Shown here: piece after piece, positions 1 through 13,100 of the stretch
Numbering within the stretch: position 1 is the stretch's first letter
How the letters are laid out: each line of letters starts with the position of its first letter
Assembly: GCA_963855995.1 (NCBI GenBank)
Contig: OY979724.1
Location: 4,657,558-4,721,557, forward strand
Origin: Muricea muricata
Lineage: Eukaryota; Cnidaria; Anthozoa; Malacalcyonacea; Plexauridae
Length of the DNA: 64,000 bases
Direction: 5' to 3'
Program-made: the position numbers and the translations under genes
Notes under the pieces: model-generated
Databases searched by the model: none
Told to the model about the DNA's origin: nothing
What the model saw: only the letters and a program-made list of their open reading frames with translations

Positions 1-884
1 TGACAATAGAGTATGTTAAATACGGCATGAGTCACGGCGTTTGGTTGTTCTTCTTTTAAGTGAGAGGTAAACAACCCTTTTTCTGCAACATTCCGGGAAA
101 TAAATTTTTCGGCAAAGAAAGTAAAGATGCTAGTATTGCAGTTATCTTTCAGTTCAAGGTTTGCCCCTTTCTCAATAAGATACCGAGCTTTTGTTGTATC
201 ATCATCCTCAAGGGCATAGAATAAGGGGGTTCTACCATAGTGATCTCTTGCATCTATCACAACTTCAACCACTTTCATTAAGGTATCTAAAAAATTGTTA
301 TCGCCATAGAATACGACCGTCTTGCCTTGTTCATCTGTTATTTCGAGGTCTAGGCCTGCGTTACACAACGGCGCAACTACATCTTTATGTTCATTTTTTG
401 CAGCATAGAACAAAAGACCTTTTGCATCATCGATTTCATGCAACTTAAATTCAGCACCACATCCAATTAACTTACAAAGTGCATCCATACTGTGATTACG
501 CTCCACATAAAACACGGCAGTTTTGCCTTCATCATCAGTTATGTTGAGGTCAAAACCCTTATTATGTAATTTATCTACTGTTCCGGAATAATCATATTTA
601 GCAGTGTGGAACAAGACAGCTTTTGCATCAATTTCATCCAGCTTAAATTCAGCATCACATTCAATCAACTTACAAAGTGCATCCATACTGTGGTTTTCGA
701 TGGCATAAATCAAGGCAGTTTTGCCTTCATCATCAGTTATGTTGAGGTCAAGACCTGCATCAGACAATTGCTTCACTACAAGTGGAAGATTATTTTTCGC
801 ACCATGGAACAAAATAGGTTTTGCGTCTATTCCATCCAAGTTAAATTCAGCGCCCCCATTAGTTAACATACACAGTTCAGCCAT
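1..884 (-). CDS. Ankyrin-repeat protein, 5' part of a paralogue of the ankyrin-kinase-KEN gene (runs off the left edge)
   Basis: The minus strand is open from an ATG at 884 to base 1 (294 codons, no stop). The translation matches the N-terminal part of the gene at 45492-50897: it starts MAELCMLTNGGAEFNLD and has units of the NITDDEGKTA type. It has only two of the 66-residue units, where the other gene has about ten. It then continues through the HYGRTPLFYA ankyrin repeat to a point matching about 48437 in the other copy. The middle, kinase and KEN parts would lie outside the window, so their presence is not shown. An in-frame TAG lies four codons before the ATG, just before a possible splice acceptor (CTAG), so an upstream exon is also possible. 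One extra Asp (EIDDAK) is the only length change seen inside a unit. Confidence 0.85.
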   Translation of the reverse strand, partial: MAELCMLTNGGAEFNLDGIDAKPILFHGAKNNLPLVVKQLSDAGLDLNITDDEGKTALIYAIENHSMDALCKLIECDAEFKLDEIDAKAVLFHTAKYDYSGTVDKLHNKGFDLNITDDEGKTAVFYVERNHSMDALCKLIGCGAEFKLHEIDDAKGLLFYAAKNEHKDVVAPLCNAGLDLEITDEQGKTVVFYGDNNFLDTLMKVVEVVIDARDHYGRTPLFYALEDDDTTKARYLIEKGANLELKDNCNTSIFTFFAEKFISRNVAEKGLFTSHLKEEQPNAVTHAVFNILYC

Positions 885-1840
885 AACTTTAAGCTAGTCA
901 TATGAAGTAACTAGAATAACAGAGAGTGTACTATCACTTGACTTTCCTTGGAAGTCTCTGAGGACCTTGATTATTTTAATACATGGATCTAGTCTCTCCC
1001 GACAATTCTTCCCCAAAATATTGAAGTCAAGACTGTCAAGTTGCACAGCAGTTTTGAAAATAACTCAAGAAAAGTAGCAAATTCCCGTCTAGAAACAAAA
1101 ACCTGCATGTTATACAAGGCCATTATTGATACATTCATTATAAACCATATGAACGCAACGTTGAGGGAAGACCTGACATGGATACATTTAAACCGGGACT
1201 TGTTCCACGAAAATCAAATCGATGAATTACGAAAAGCTGGTAAAAATGAGATTTTACTGATTTTAAAAATAGAAAATAAACTTTGGGTTAAATGGTTAAC
1301 ACATTGCAAGCAACTTCTTGAAACAAGTAAATGTCTAGTGGTAATAAATTTAGCCGTAACATCAATTTTTTCTTAGAAAAAAATTGTGTTCAATTCTTTA
1401 CAAAACAAAAGGCAGATGAATGGTTGAATTACGTTATGTACTGTTGGAATCTAAAACAAAGGAGAGGACAGTCTAAAAGTATAAATAGATGACTGAAGAA
1501 ACTGAAAAAATGAAGAAAGACACAAAAACATTACAACAATCCATTTTAGGACTGACAGTACTACGTAAGATACATGTACAGTCCACATTTTGTAGCAGAA
1601 AAGTTTAAAACAAGATAAATTATATATATAGTCTATTAGACAAGATAAACTATATTACAAGATAAATGATAATGGCTAACAATAATTATACAAGAAGTCG
1701 TTTACTATTTCAAAATAAGTAAACATATCTACGTAATATCTACTGCCGTTAAATTTGATGATCCAGCCTAAATTAAAAAACCAGCAACGTCGTGCTTACA
1801 TAGTCTTATATAAACCTGTGAAATTTGAAAACAAATCTTA
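885..1840. other. Upstream region of the left ankyrin gene; partly conserved with 50990-51240
   Basis: No assignable gene. On the plus strand a 111-codon frame (1041-1376) contains ENQIDELRKAGKNE. The matching region upstream of the other ankyrin gene reads ENQIDELRKACEM in the same orientation. The rest (1377-1840) shows only AT-rich sequence. Confidence 0.4.
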
Positions 1841-4199
1841 ATCTTTCTTCGACGAAGAGGGCTGAAACCAGACCTAAATAATTCTAGGGAGAACAGCTTG
1901 TCTTTACTAGAAGACCATGCTCAGTTAGTAATATTAAATTACGAATAGCATCGTTTACAATTTTATCAGACAAGGTGTTTGTGAATTACGACGAAAGTTT
2001 GTCTTTTAATGAATTCAGTACATGATTAAACTTTAACTCCAGTGCATGACCAAACTTTCACAAGAGCAAATTGTTGCGAGCTGTTACTACTGTCGTACCG
2101 TGAAAATAGCGACAAAGCTTCTGTTCATGAATAAAATAAATTGAAATAAAATAAGGTCGCTACATAGTAGCTACCATACAGTGGGTATCAAAATAATTTG
2201 CATCCAACTTTGACAGACTGCTGTTCCTAAAATACTGAAGTAAAGGAAATAATTTGTATAACGGGGTTTGGGAATACAGAAAAGCCTATCAGGTATACGA
2301 TTATATCGCTCTTATATCCATACGACCTAAAATGACGGAGTAATCGTCTGTTAAACATGGTCGCTTAAAACCAATTGTTTCAAAATTTAAAGTGAGACGT
2401 ACAAACAAAAGATAATGCAGATTAATTAATCAACAAATTGATATGATTGTGACAAAATTTACGCAAATTGGATTCGTATTATTTTGATACACACTGTACT
2501 TTGATACACTATCGTAAATTCCTACCTTGAATAGAATGTTCCTTTTAAACAGCAATCACATTTGTAGTCTGCGACTTAGCGTGGAAACATATATTTAAAC
2601 AACTAATAACAATTTCAATATTGTTAAACAACTAATTGAGCAGGGATTTCCCCAAAGTAAAATCATGTTCTTTAGACACAACTCCCACATGACCTTATAT
2701 GGTAATTTTCACTGCTGGTTGTTGTTTTGTTATTGTTATTGCCATGGTGATCTCGATCACCAACCGTATTCCCACACTGAGAAGCAACAAAAATAATCGA
2801 TCTGATCAAAACACACACGCATTTTAAACACACACGCACTTTGCTTATGTCGTTAAATTTTGTCCAAATATGCATTCACTGCATTGAAAACATTACTTAA
2901 AATAAGAACTTAACTTCTTTGCTGGAATGTTTCTTCTTTAATAATCCAAACGGTAACTTTGTTGGTTTTTAGAAAGAAAATACCGTACCGGTAGCTCGAT
3001 TATTCCACATGCATCGAATGTGTTCTTTATGTATGCAGTATTTATTGTTTTTACCATGTGCCTTGTTTTTTAATGGTTTCATGCATTAAGCATCCAGTGG
3101 TATGAACTGGCTTAGAATTCATAAATTTTTACTTCACGTAAGCAGGCAGTCAACTAGTTTCAAACTAAATCTAAATCTAACAATAAAGTCGTAATAAATA
3201 ATATGAGTTTTCAAACTTGAAAAATTATTTTGAATTGATACAATGCCCGGGAGGTGTTCATGTATAGATAGTCGTACGAGTTTGAATGCAAATTGAAAAT
3301 AATATGCACTAGCAATTTTCTCAATGACGCCAATACGCATGCATTAATTTTCTTGTGATAGATTATAATATTAATTTGATTGTTGAGCCACATCTTCCAG
3401 AAAAGATACCAGTTTCGCTTGAAAAAATATCGCACATAATTTTACATGTGAAATTTTATGTGGCATTGGAACACTTCATATAATTTCACATGCGAAACAA
3501 ATTACAGTCAAATTTTATATGTGAAATTTGTGTTGCGGGTAATTTTTCACATGCTTGTAACATGCGAAAGTCAGCAAATTACTCGTGGTTTAACTTTCCT
3601 CTGAGGATAATCTGGTCATTTATTTTAATGCATCAACATCATTTTACCTTGCTTCTTGTCCTGGCTAAGCAGGATCACACAAACAGCCATGCAAGTACAT
3701 GACTTCACAAACATGGTTAGTAGGCATACTAGTCAAATCACACTAATCCCAAGTGCACATGTTCAAACTACAATCAACTGTCAAGGAATATTGGATCAGG
3801 AATAGACCACGCGCTAAAACAACCATTGCATAATTAAATAAAAGATTCCTAAATGGCAGAAAGCTTGAAATAGTTAATAGTTTAAATAAAATTATCGGGA
3901 AAGATAAAGAACATTTGGAGAAGGTGTAAAGTACGTTTGAACATAATATATGAAATACGACAAACTGGAATTCTATTGCCATATCCCCTCAAATTAATAC
4001 CTTCAAAACTTCCACTTAAGCACGATAATTTTTCGTCTCCTAATAATGGGATAGTTACAGAATGTAATATAATTACAGTATGAGATTATATGAAAAGCTA
4101 TCCTAAATTGAAATGTTTTAAATTGCACAAAATATTAAGAAAAGTATAAAAATAATTCTAAAGACAAAAATGTTTATTTTAGAGCTTAGGTTGAGCTAT
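1840..4199. repeat. Segmentally duplicated block (further copies at 52.7-60.3 kb)
   Basis: Ordered anchors recur elsewhere in the window. The 'atcacatttgtagtctgcgac' type anchor at about 2553 is found again at 56953 and 58645. The 'ttgttattgttattgccatgg' type anchor at 2716 recurs near 57150 and 58848. The stretch 3630-4199 recurs at 55265-55993 and in part at 59880-60290. No gene is seen inside. The right edge of the homology runs about 20 bases into the ACSL 3' coding end. Confidence 0.75.
4173..4178 (-). promoter_or_regulatory. Polyadenylation signal AATAAA of the ACSL gene
   Basis: AATAAA on the minus strand lies immediately after the ACSL stop codon (4179-4181). Confidence 0.5.
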
Positions 4200-7100
4200 T
4201 TCTTCCAATTCTTGATACAATTGATCGATTTCCCCAGTGAATCTCTTTTGCATTGTGAATCGTTTTGATTTGAGAGTTGGCGTAAGTAGGCCGTTCTCCA
4301 CACTGAATAATTCCGAGTGTAAAAGAATGTTCTTGACCTGCAAATGAAAACTAAGTCGGAAAAACGAAATTAAAGTTTTACGGTTTGCATTAAGGATTAA
4401 AGTTTTATCTCCATTCTATATTTGTATTTTAAATTCTTTCAAGCCTACGGATCGAAAGCTTTACGATAACAAATTTTCATGGTGTTTCCACAATATTGCA
4501 AACGTACAAGGAGCTTAAGAAAAAAACAGCATATGAACGAGATCTGTGGTCTTCACTTACCTGAGCGAATGCAAGTTTACATCGAAAATCTCGCAATTTT
4601 TGAGATGAAAAATGGTCGATGTTATGAATGGTAGGAAAAACGACGATTTGGATTCGAAAGGGCTTATAGATAGCTAGGTCCTTTCTTGATTCGATCATTT
4701 CAACATGTTTTTCAGTAGTCTTCAAACAATTGGACGAATAAATGTCGTTGAATGTGTGTATTTTCATATAGATTTAAATATTTGCAATAAAACATGGCGG
4801 AGGCGAAAAAGCTACCATCATGTTCGTTGTAACATCACTTGCAAAGGCAAGCATATATGACTACACTTCAACATTAACCAATCATCGTCGAGTAGTTTCA
4901 TCGAGAAATACTGATTGAACTCAGTATAAATATTCCCTCCCCTCTCCCCCCTCCCCACAGAAACGCTAGTTACACACTGAAAGCAAAAACCAACACACTG
5001 TAATCAAACCTGCTCAAACGATGCCAGTTTTGCTTCTTTTCCTTTTGCAACGATATCCGTGAGAATCATCTCTTTAACGTCCTGAATATTAATTTCAATC
5101 AATCGTGACCAGAGTTTTAATTTTAGTAAGCATAATTTTAGAAGTTTATAACAGCTATAGTATAATTTGTAACGGACAAACCTTGTTTTGACATAATTCA
5201 CAGAATGTTTGCGTCAAACCATTGTCTGTAGCCCATTTCATAAGAATTTCTTCGTCTGGTACAATAATTCCAACTATATATGACTGCACAACAAAAATGT
5301 ATTATATAAGTTAGTCGTGTGATCAGGTCAGATTATATGCCGGTCAACATGAAAAAAATACCTAATACGTTTCGTGTTTTGATGGGCCCATTATATAGGT
5401 ACTTATGTATTAGCACTAATTTGTGAAATCAAAGTCTGCGTTACTCAGGAAAATATGTATCACTTATATCCTTCTTTCTCGGCGTCTTAGAATGTCATTT
5501 GCAGCACAAAATTATTTCTAGTCAAATATACGTCACACGTCACATTAATCTGACCTCATTTTTATTGGCTATATATTAAACGTGGAATTGTAGGCCTAAG
5601 ACTGATCTTTCTGAATATGTCAACCAAAGCGATTATCTAACTGTCTGGCCAAGTACCTGTTTTTTTTTCTCACGTGCATTACCTCATGTGGTGGATCGTA
5701 TATGTGACCCGTGGAGACTAAATTCACATCAAGAACAAATGAGCATCAAGGATGGCAACGAAAGCTCACCTTAAGACTATAACCATGAACAAACGCTTGA
5801 GCTACATAAGGACTTTTGATATAAATATTCTCAATTTTGTCAGGAGCAATATATTCACCCTGAAACGAGGAATACAAATGAAACGTCAAACACCATTAAT
5901 CTTGCATGGTAGCACACAGTCAAGAATAACATAGTGGATTTCTTTTGAAGGTGCATTGACTGAATGCTTGTTGTGAAATAAATAGCTTAGAACTTAGCAG
6001 GAAAAAGCACGTTTATTACATTGAAAATGCATGATGTAACCAACATTAATATTACATTGGCTACATTGAAAATACCAAACATGCGTATGCACTGGAGTTA
6101 CGACAAGTTACCACCCTAAATACACATAAATAACGCTCGCCAGCTTGTCAGCTACCTCCGTAGCTTTGTGGTCAGAGCATTGCACCGGCGTAGGTTGGAT
6201 TCCTGCCAGAGGACTCATAGTGCCTTCATCAAGTTCAGTCTGAAGATCATATGTGATGGCTTGACGTGATGCAATTTGGTATTTGCAAGTATTGATGTCC
6301 CGACAATCAACTGACATCAAGTCTGGCAACAACTTGCAGCAGACTTATTAAGTTGTGAACGCAACCTCATAACATTTTTTAGTCTAATAAACTGGCACAA
6401 CATATATGCAACGAAACATTTCTAGTGGTGTATAATTTCGCACCTGTGATAGCTTGAAGATGCACTTTCGGCGACCAATGATTTTCAATGTGCCGTTCTA
6501 AAGAACAAAGCATTGCGATTTAACGCATACAACCTAGTCAAAAAAGTCGGTCCTTTGCAAATCGTAAACGGTAAACATTAATCCTTGAAATCTGAGCGTG
6601 CAAAGCGTAATGGGAGCACACACGTTTCAAGCTTTGTAGTTTAATATTACAGGTATTTGTGAATGGATTGCTCTATTAAGAAGACATTTACCACGTTTTA
6701 AAGAAGCGGCTCACATATATGATTTCTAAGCTGATTAACAGTGCTCCCATTATTGCCAAATGTGGAGACAGGCTCACAGGCATTAGTTAGTTTGAGTTAT
6801 GGAACCGTGTGTTTTCATCTATCCGTGTCGTGCAATAATGGAAGAAAACAATTAGAGATAAAATATCAGTTTGTGAGAAAATTGCGAGACCGGAAACTCT
6901 TCGGGTATGAACTCAGCGTGCTTGAAAAGGGGTCGTTCCAAAAAAGGATCCATAACCCGCCCACGGAGGAAATTTCCGCCGTCTAGAGAGGAGGGAGGGA
7001 TGTGGCTTAAATTTGCATAGGATGTCCGGAGAGAGGGAGGGGTATTGTTAAGTTCCTCCAAGGTGGTGGAACTTTTGTGGAACAGCCAATGTTTTATATA

Positions 7101-10100
7101 ATCAGACCTAAGATCTACTTTCAGATCTCAGACATGCACGATAAAAATCGTTTTCTGAACAATTTTTGAGATCACAACATACGGCCTACTTTAAGATAAC
7201 CCAGATAGATTTAAAACTGCAAGTCTGCAAATTGCGTTTAGAGTTGCAAGTTAATCTAAACGCTATCTTTCATATCGAATATAAATCATACCGGCTTCCA
7301 TTCGCCAATGTCTCCCGTATGAAGCCAGTTATCTTCATCTACTACTTCTGCTGTTTTCTCATCTTGTTTCAGATATCCTTTGAACACATTCGGACCGTAA
7401 ACACACACCTGCATCACGAAATATAGCCCAGTTTAACGGTAGCAAGACCCAAGGTGAACAAAATTATATATATATGGCCAGGTGTATGTAAAATTGGTAC
7501 TTATATCATCACGTGCCTTTTGCGTGAACAATCACTAGTTGGACTCGATTGTTCGTGCATAACGTTAAAGGTAGGTTACAGTCGCTTCTGCGCATGTGCG
7601 ATAGGTTTGTTATGAGGAGCCTCCTCATAACAAGTTTCCAGTCCCATGGCATAAACAGAAACACGCGCGGCCGTCTGAATCGTTCTCTGTTGTATTGCCA
7701 GGAGCGATGGCGCATCAAGTCCTGGCATAAAAATTGTTGCTTTGAAAGTTTCAAGATCAAACAATTAATATTGGATTCTGAAAACGCGGCAAATCGCGTC
7801 GCCTAAAGGTTTAATTATTCGCGTTCGGTAGCTTTTGCTTCAGATGCTGTGGGTTTCGTTCGAGACTTCGAATCGCACTACAGAATAATGAGAATATTCG
7901 CGAGTCACGACATGCTCACAGTCACAGGCTCTGTCATGCAGAGTGGTAAGAAATATATTGTATTACTTTCACATAATAAGGAAATGTTAAGCTAGTTACG
8001 CTAGCTGAGTTCTACCAATAATATTCAGGATGTATTTAGAAGTTGACAAGTATGTTTAAAACATGAAACAGTGTAGAGAGGAACCTTACATGCAATCACA
8101 ATTTTGGCAGAGAACCAATTTTATCAAAAGAAAATCACGATACTGTAGTCTGTATATCACTCAATGAGTATATTGTGGATATGATCTATAACATAACTAG
8201 CAATACATAGAGGATATTACACGGTGCATGGCGCGAAGATATTATTTACGAGTGGTGAAAACATGTTCAGGTTGGAACAAGCGGACAGAGAACATATAAA
8301 TCCCAGGGGAAAACACACGCGTTTTTCACGTCTTCACTAGTGAAAATATGGGAGATACGAGTGTTTTAGTTTACGGTGAAACACCCATAAAGCCATAACC
8401 ATATAATAAATGAGCTTATTCGATGGCTTACACAGATATTGAGTGCAGGCTTCAACCGCTTGTACAAGGTGTGAAATAAATTATACATTTTATATAGACC
8501 CTGTAGAATATTCAATTAAATTGTCGTATTCTCGATTCCATTAACTCTATAGTATAGTAACTTTTACAATCCGTTTCCCAAACAAATTCAAAGTAATGAG
8601 TGAATTCAAAGCCGCGAAGCGAGATGCGGAAATTGCGAGTTTGAATGTCCGGTATTAAAATTGTCGGTGTATCTTAGGCGTTGATGTCTCTGGAAGTGTT
8701 AATTTTGTGTTTCAAGCATAATAGCCTGGAATATATTTCAAACTGTTATACTGTATACAGTTTTTTACTACATATTACAATCCCAGATTCAATATAATGC
8801 AATATAAGCACAATATGTGCTCTCGTCGTGATATTATATCGTATAAACATGATATAATGCTCTCGTCCAGGTGCACGCCATAGGCATAAATGTGATTTTG
8901 GTTGCTTGAGCGAGAATTTAGCCTGTTTGACGTACAGTAATTGTCGCTCATTTTCTCTTCTGCTGAATCACAACAAAATACGCGTGTGCGAACTGCCCAA
9001 TTATGTAAAAATCCTAGCAAAATTTTCATGTATTTGCACCTGGATAATTTTATTATTTTACTTATTCTGAAATTTACATGCAGTAGTTTCATACATTGAA
9101 ATATAATACAAGTGTTATCTAATATCATCGTACTAATCGTAGGCCTTCAAAACATGCTATGAACGTTTATATACACATACACATGCTACAGTTCTAAATG
9201 CTTATCCATTCCATTTTGTAAACTATTTGTTTGTAAAGTATGAGTTTTTGCTTTCATCACTGTGCTTTCAATTTCATTACTGTGTCTGTGTCTTCACTAA
9301 AAACACATTCGCTGCCAGTTAATGTACCCTCATCATGATATATAAGTCTGGAATCGAGAATACGACAATTTAATTGCATATTCTACAGGGCGCATATAAA
9401 ATGTATAAATTATTTCGCACCATGTACACTTGTAAATAATATCTTCGCGCCATGCACGGTGTAGTATCCTCTATGTATTGCTAGCTATGTTATAGATCAT
9501 ATCCACGATATACTCATTGAGTGATATACAGACTAGCCTGTGAGCATGTCGTGACTCGTGAATATTCTGTTGTGCGATTCGAAGTCTCGAACGAAACCCA
9601 CAGCATCTGAAGCAAAAGCTACTGAACGCGAATAATTAAACCTTTAGGCGACGCGATTTGCCACGTTTTCAGAATCCAATATTAATTGTTTGATCTTGAA
9701 ACTCTCAAAGCAACAATTTTTATGCCAGGACTTGATGCACCATCACTCCTTGCAATACAACAGAGAACGATTCAGACGGCCGCGCGTGTTTTCATTTATG
9801 CCATGGGACTGGAAACTTGTTTTGAGGAGGCTCTTCATAACAAACCTATCGCACATGCGCAGAAGCGACTGTAACCTACCTTTAACAATTAGCCACACTA
9901 CACACGTAAAAACCTCACAAGTTGTAGCAAGTCTGCAAACAAGCTGTCCACAAGTTGTGTTCACACGCTTGTTGCTGAGCAAGTTTTTGAAGAAGCTGTT
10001 AACAACTTGTAGTAATCTTAGTGATATCATCAGATTTTCACAATGTTGTTCTCCCGAACAAGTCCGATACCATCATGATATAACAATAAACCTTGTGTCG

Positions 10101-13100
10101 TCAGCCTTGTAACAGTCTTGTTCCATCAATACTGTACAAGACATACTAGACAAATGTACGCATTAAATTGTGGGTGACCATGTCTTTTAATGCCTTATTT
10201 TGTACAATTTGTATGTTCTCGTTTAGGGATGTTATCTATGCACCACTTTGAAGAATTGGATAATTCAAGAATTACTATTTTTGGATTGCAAAAACACGGT
10301 ATTTTATATTTATTTTAACTAGAATGTGCCGCTTTACAGAGAGGCCATAAATTTTCAGTTGCTAGGCACATTTCAAACAAACATACATCGTCGTGCAGTA
10401 CACACGAAAAAATAAACAGCCTGTTTAGAGTTGATGAAAAGAGCATTGAAAAATGTCGTACAGGCTGCCCACATTGCGCAATGTTGTCACCAATATGCAG
10501 GATAATTCAGGCTCAACAATACTGAACAATATAGTTGACAATATTGAACAATGTGAGCAGTAAAACATTGTTTAATCCTGTTTAATTTTCAGCAACCCCG
10601 AACAGTATGCTCATTTTTTACGATGTATATTACCAAAGTAGTCGACAGCGTTCTCAAGTTGTCGACAAGTTTTCAACAAATTGTCAACAATTCTACACGG
10701 TTTCCTCATTGCTGACATGATCATGCATATCTAAATAAAATAAATCTATCTATTTAAAAAAAAACAACATACCTCTCCTTGGTTGTTCGAAGTGTAATAT
10801 TCCATCTCCGGGACGTCGACAAGCTTTATATAATTACACGCCGCTGGACTGCCAACGTGACCTACAATACGCAAAATGAACGTACGTTACGAAGTGGGCA
10901 AGCTTCACTGCGATGACTTTTGTCAAGAAAATATTTCCTCAATTTAATAGACAATGCGTATTTTAGAATTCGTAAAGTAAGGCAAGCAATCAGGTATAGT
11001 GTAATCCAGCCTTACACTACAGGTTAACAAATATTCCTTACTTGATAAGGTCAGCCTTTTTCGACTCAAAAGCCTTGTTGAACAACCACTTCTTCAAACC
11101 TCCACTTGACGCCACACCTTCACTAACCTTATTTAATAAAATGAAGAAAACGTGTTCATTTTTCTAAGGTAAATAATAAAACGTGCTTTTATATTTGAAA
11201 AATATAAAACATTTTCCGTGCTGATATACAGTTATATCAACACGAGTGGAAATTGGAAAAACGAGAAATTGTGTGGAAACACGACGCCCGCAGGGCGGAG
11301 TGTTTTCACACAATTTCGAGTTTTTCCAATTTTCACGAGTGTTGATATAACTGTATATCAATACTGAAAAAATTTTTATATTTCTTTTATAATATAGCAC
11401 AAAGAACTTTAACAGAAGAGTGGCGGGAAATTTTCCGTGTTGACATAGAGTTATATCAACACGGCTCTTAGCCAATCAGCGTTCAGAATTCACAAATGCT
11501 ACATTATAAAAAACTTTCAAATTAAAAAAGTTTGTCCTTCAAAAATCTAAAAGCTAAATTACAAAATCATAAGAGACATACGTTCTACTAATAACACAAG
11601 ATTTAATGGCAAAGACATTACTATATTCTTATTCAAAACTTCGCTCCTCGTAAGCCATATAAAGTAAACCGGAAGCCATAAATCAACACATGATGCATTT
11701 TGTCCTCGTATTTTTGTGATTTAGATTTTAGATATTTGGGGAAAAACCTTTTTTTAATTGGCTGTAGACATAACGATGGAATACTTTGTTTTCTCTGCTC
11801 GGTAAACATGATATTTCGTGTAATAAGGATATAGTTCATATCTTCACATGCTTGTGAAGATTTTGATGGCGCCAGCATCGAGAGAATAAACAGAGAAAAC
11901 ACTGGAATTTTTTTGCAAAGTTTCTAAATAGTGTGCATCTTATTTGTAAATAGACTGCAAGTCACTCGAATCTGAAAACACTTTTATTATAGGGATAAAC
12001 AATTCACTAACCTTATCGTCAAGACGATTCAACAAGCGGGGCACGGAAGGAAAGAATGTTGGTCTAAATAAATAATGAAAAAGGAAGTGTAAACGCTGAT
12101 GAAGGAAGTGTAAACGCTGATGATTCGACAATAAATGCAGGAGGAAAAATAAAATTAATTTTCTACAAATCAAACGTTGTACTTTGCAACGAGTTTCAAT
12201 CTTAAATTTTGACTTACCGTATTGGTATACCGACGTACAAATGCGGTTCGGGATTGAAACTCAATCGCATTCTGGTACATTCCACATAATGTAAAAAAAT
12301 TGTATACTCCCTGCCTAATGTCGTGTTGGTACAACATCTTTTCTCCCACTCCCTCCCCCCCCCCCCCACGGTGGGTAAGTCACATTTAAATCACATTCCT
12401 TTTTATCTTGTGAACATGCAACTGAACTTATAAGTTTTGACCCCCAGATATATTGTCATATACATAAGTGTTGCCTTCAGGTGGAAATATTTTAATTTGG
12501 TTGTTCAATGAATTCACAGATTGTTTGATAATCAAGTTTTGCCCCCACAACTTAAACCAAACGGGCTTCAAACAGCCGGCCCGCTTCTACTCGTCTTGTG
12601 CTATCAATCAGAATGACAAGAAAGGAACCGATATCTATTGCAAACAAGAAATTTGTATTGGGTGTTTAGCATTTATGATCATGACTAAAGAGGATGGAGG
12701 AAAGGTTGTCTTTCAAGATGGCGGCTGTTTTTCAAGATTTTTAAAACGAGAACAAATCAACAACAGGGGCCGGTTGTCCGAAGCCCGTTTAGCGTAAACG
12801 GTGGATAAGTCAAAATTAAATAACACTCTTATATCACTCGTTAAACAGTTAACTTAAATATTTTGCAGTAAATATGTAGTTGTAAGAAAAACCATTCTAT
12901 TAAGATTCAAAACTTTTAGTTTGGTTGTTGAATGAATCTATGAACTTGGTTTCTATTTTGAGCTCAACCGCCGTTTAAGCTAAACGGGCTTCGAACAACT
13001 GGCCCCAGACATTTATATCCTTCCTAAACCTCACCCTAATGTTATAAATGTCTGGTTGCTGATTCGTTCTCGTTTTAAAAATCTTAATAAGCAGCTGCCA

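Noticed and set aside
3743-3982. 79-codon minus-strand frame, repeated at 55573-55773
   Set aside because: It is part of the duplicated non-coding block; the copies have different lengths and no splice signals, and the third copy breaks it.
8775-9128. 117-codon minus-strand frame in the foldback centre
   Set aside because: No recognisable domain; AT-rich sequence of low complexity. It is kept only as a remark in the element entry.
7509-10112. Similar proteins on both strands at 7.5-7.8 kb and 9.7-10.1 kb
   Set aside because: Their likeness comes from the inverted arms of one foldback element; no known family and no splice context.
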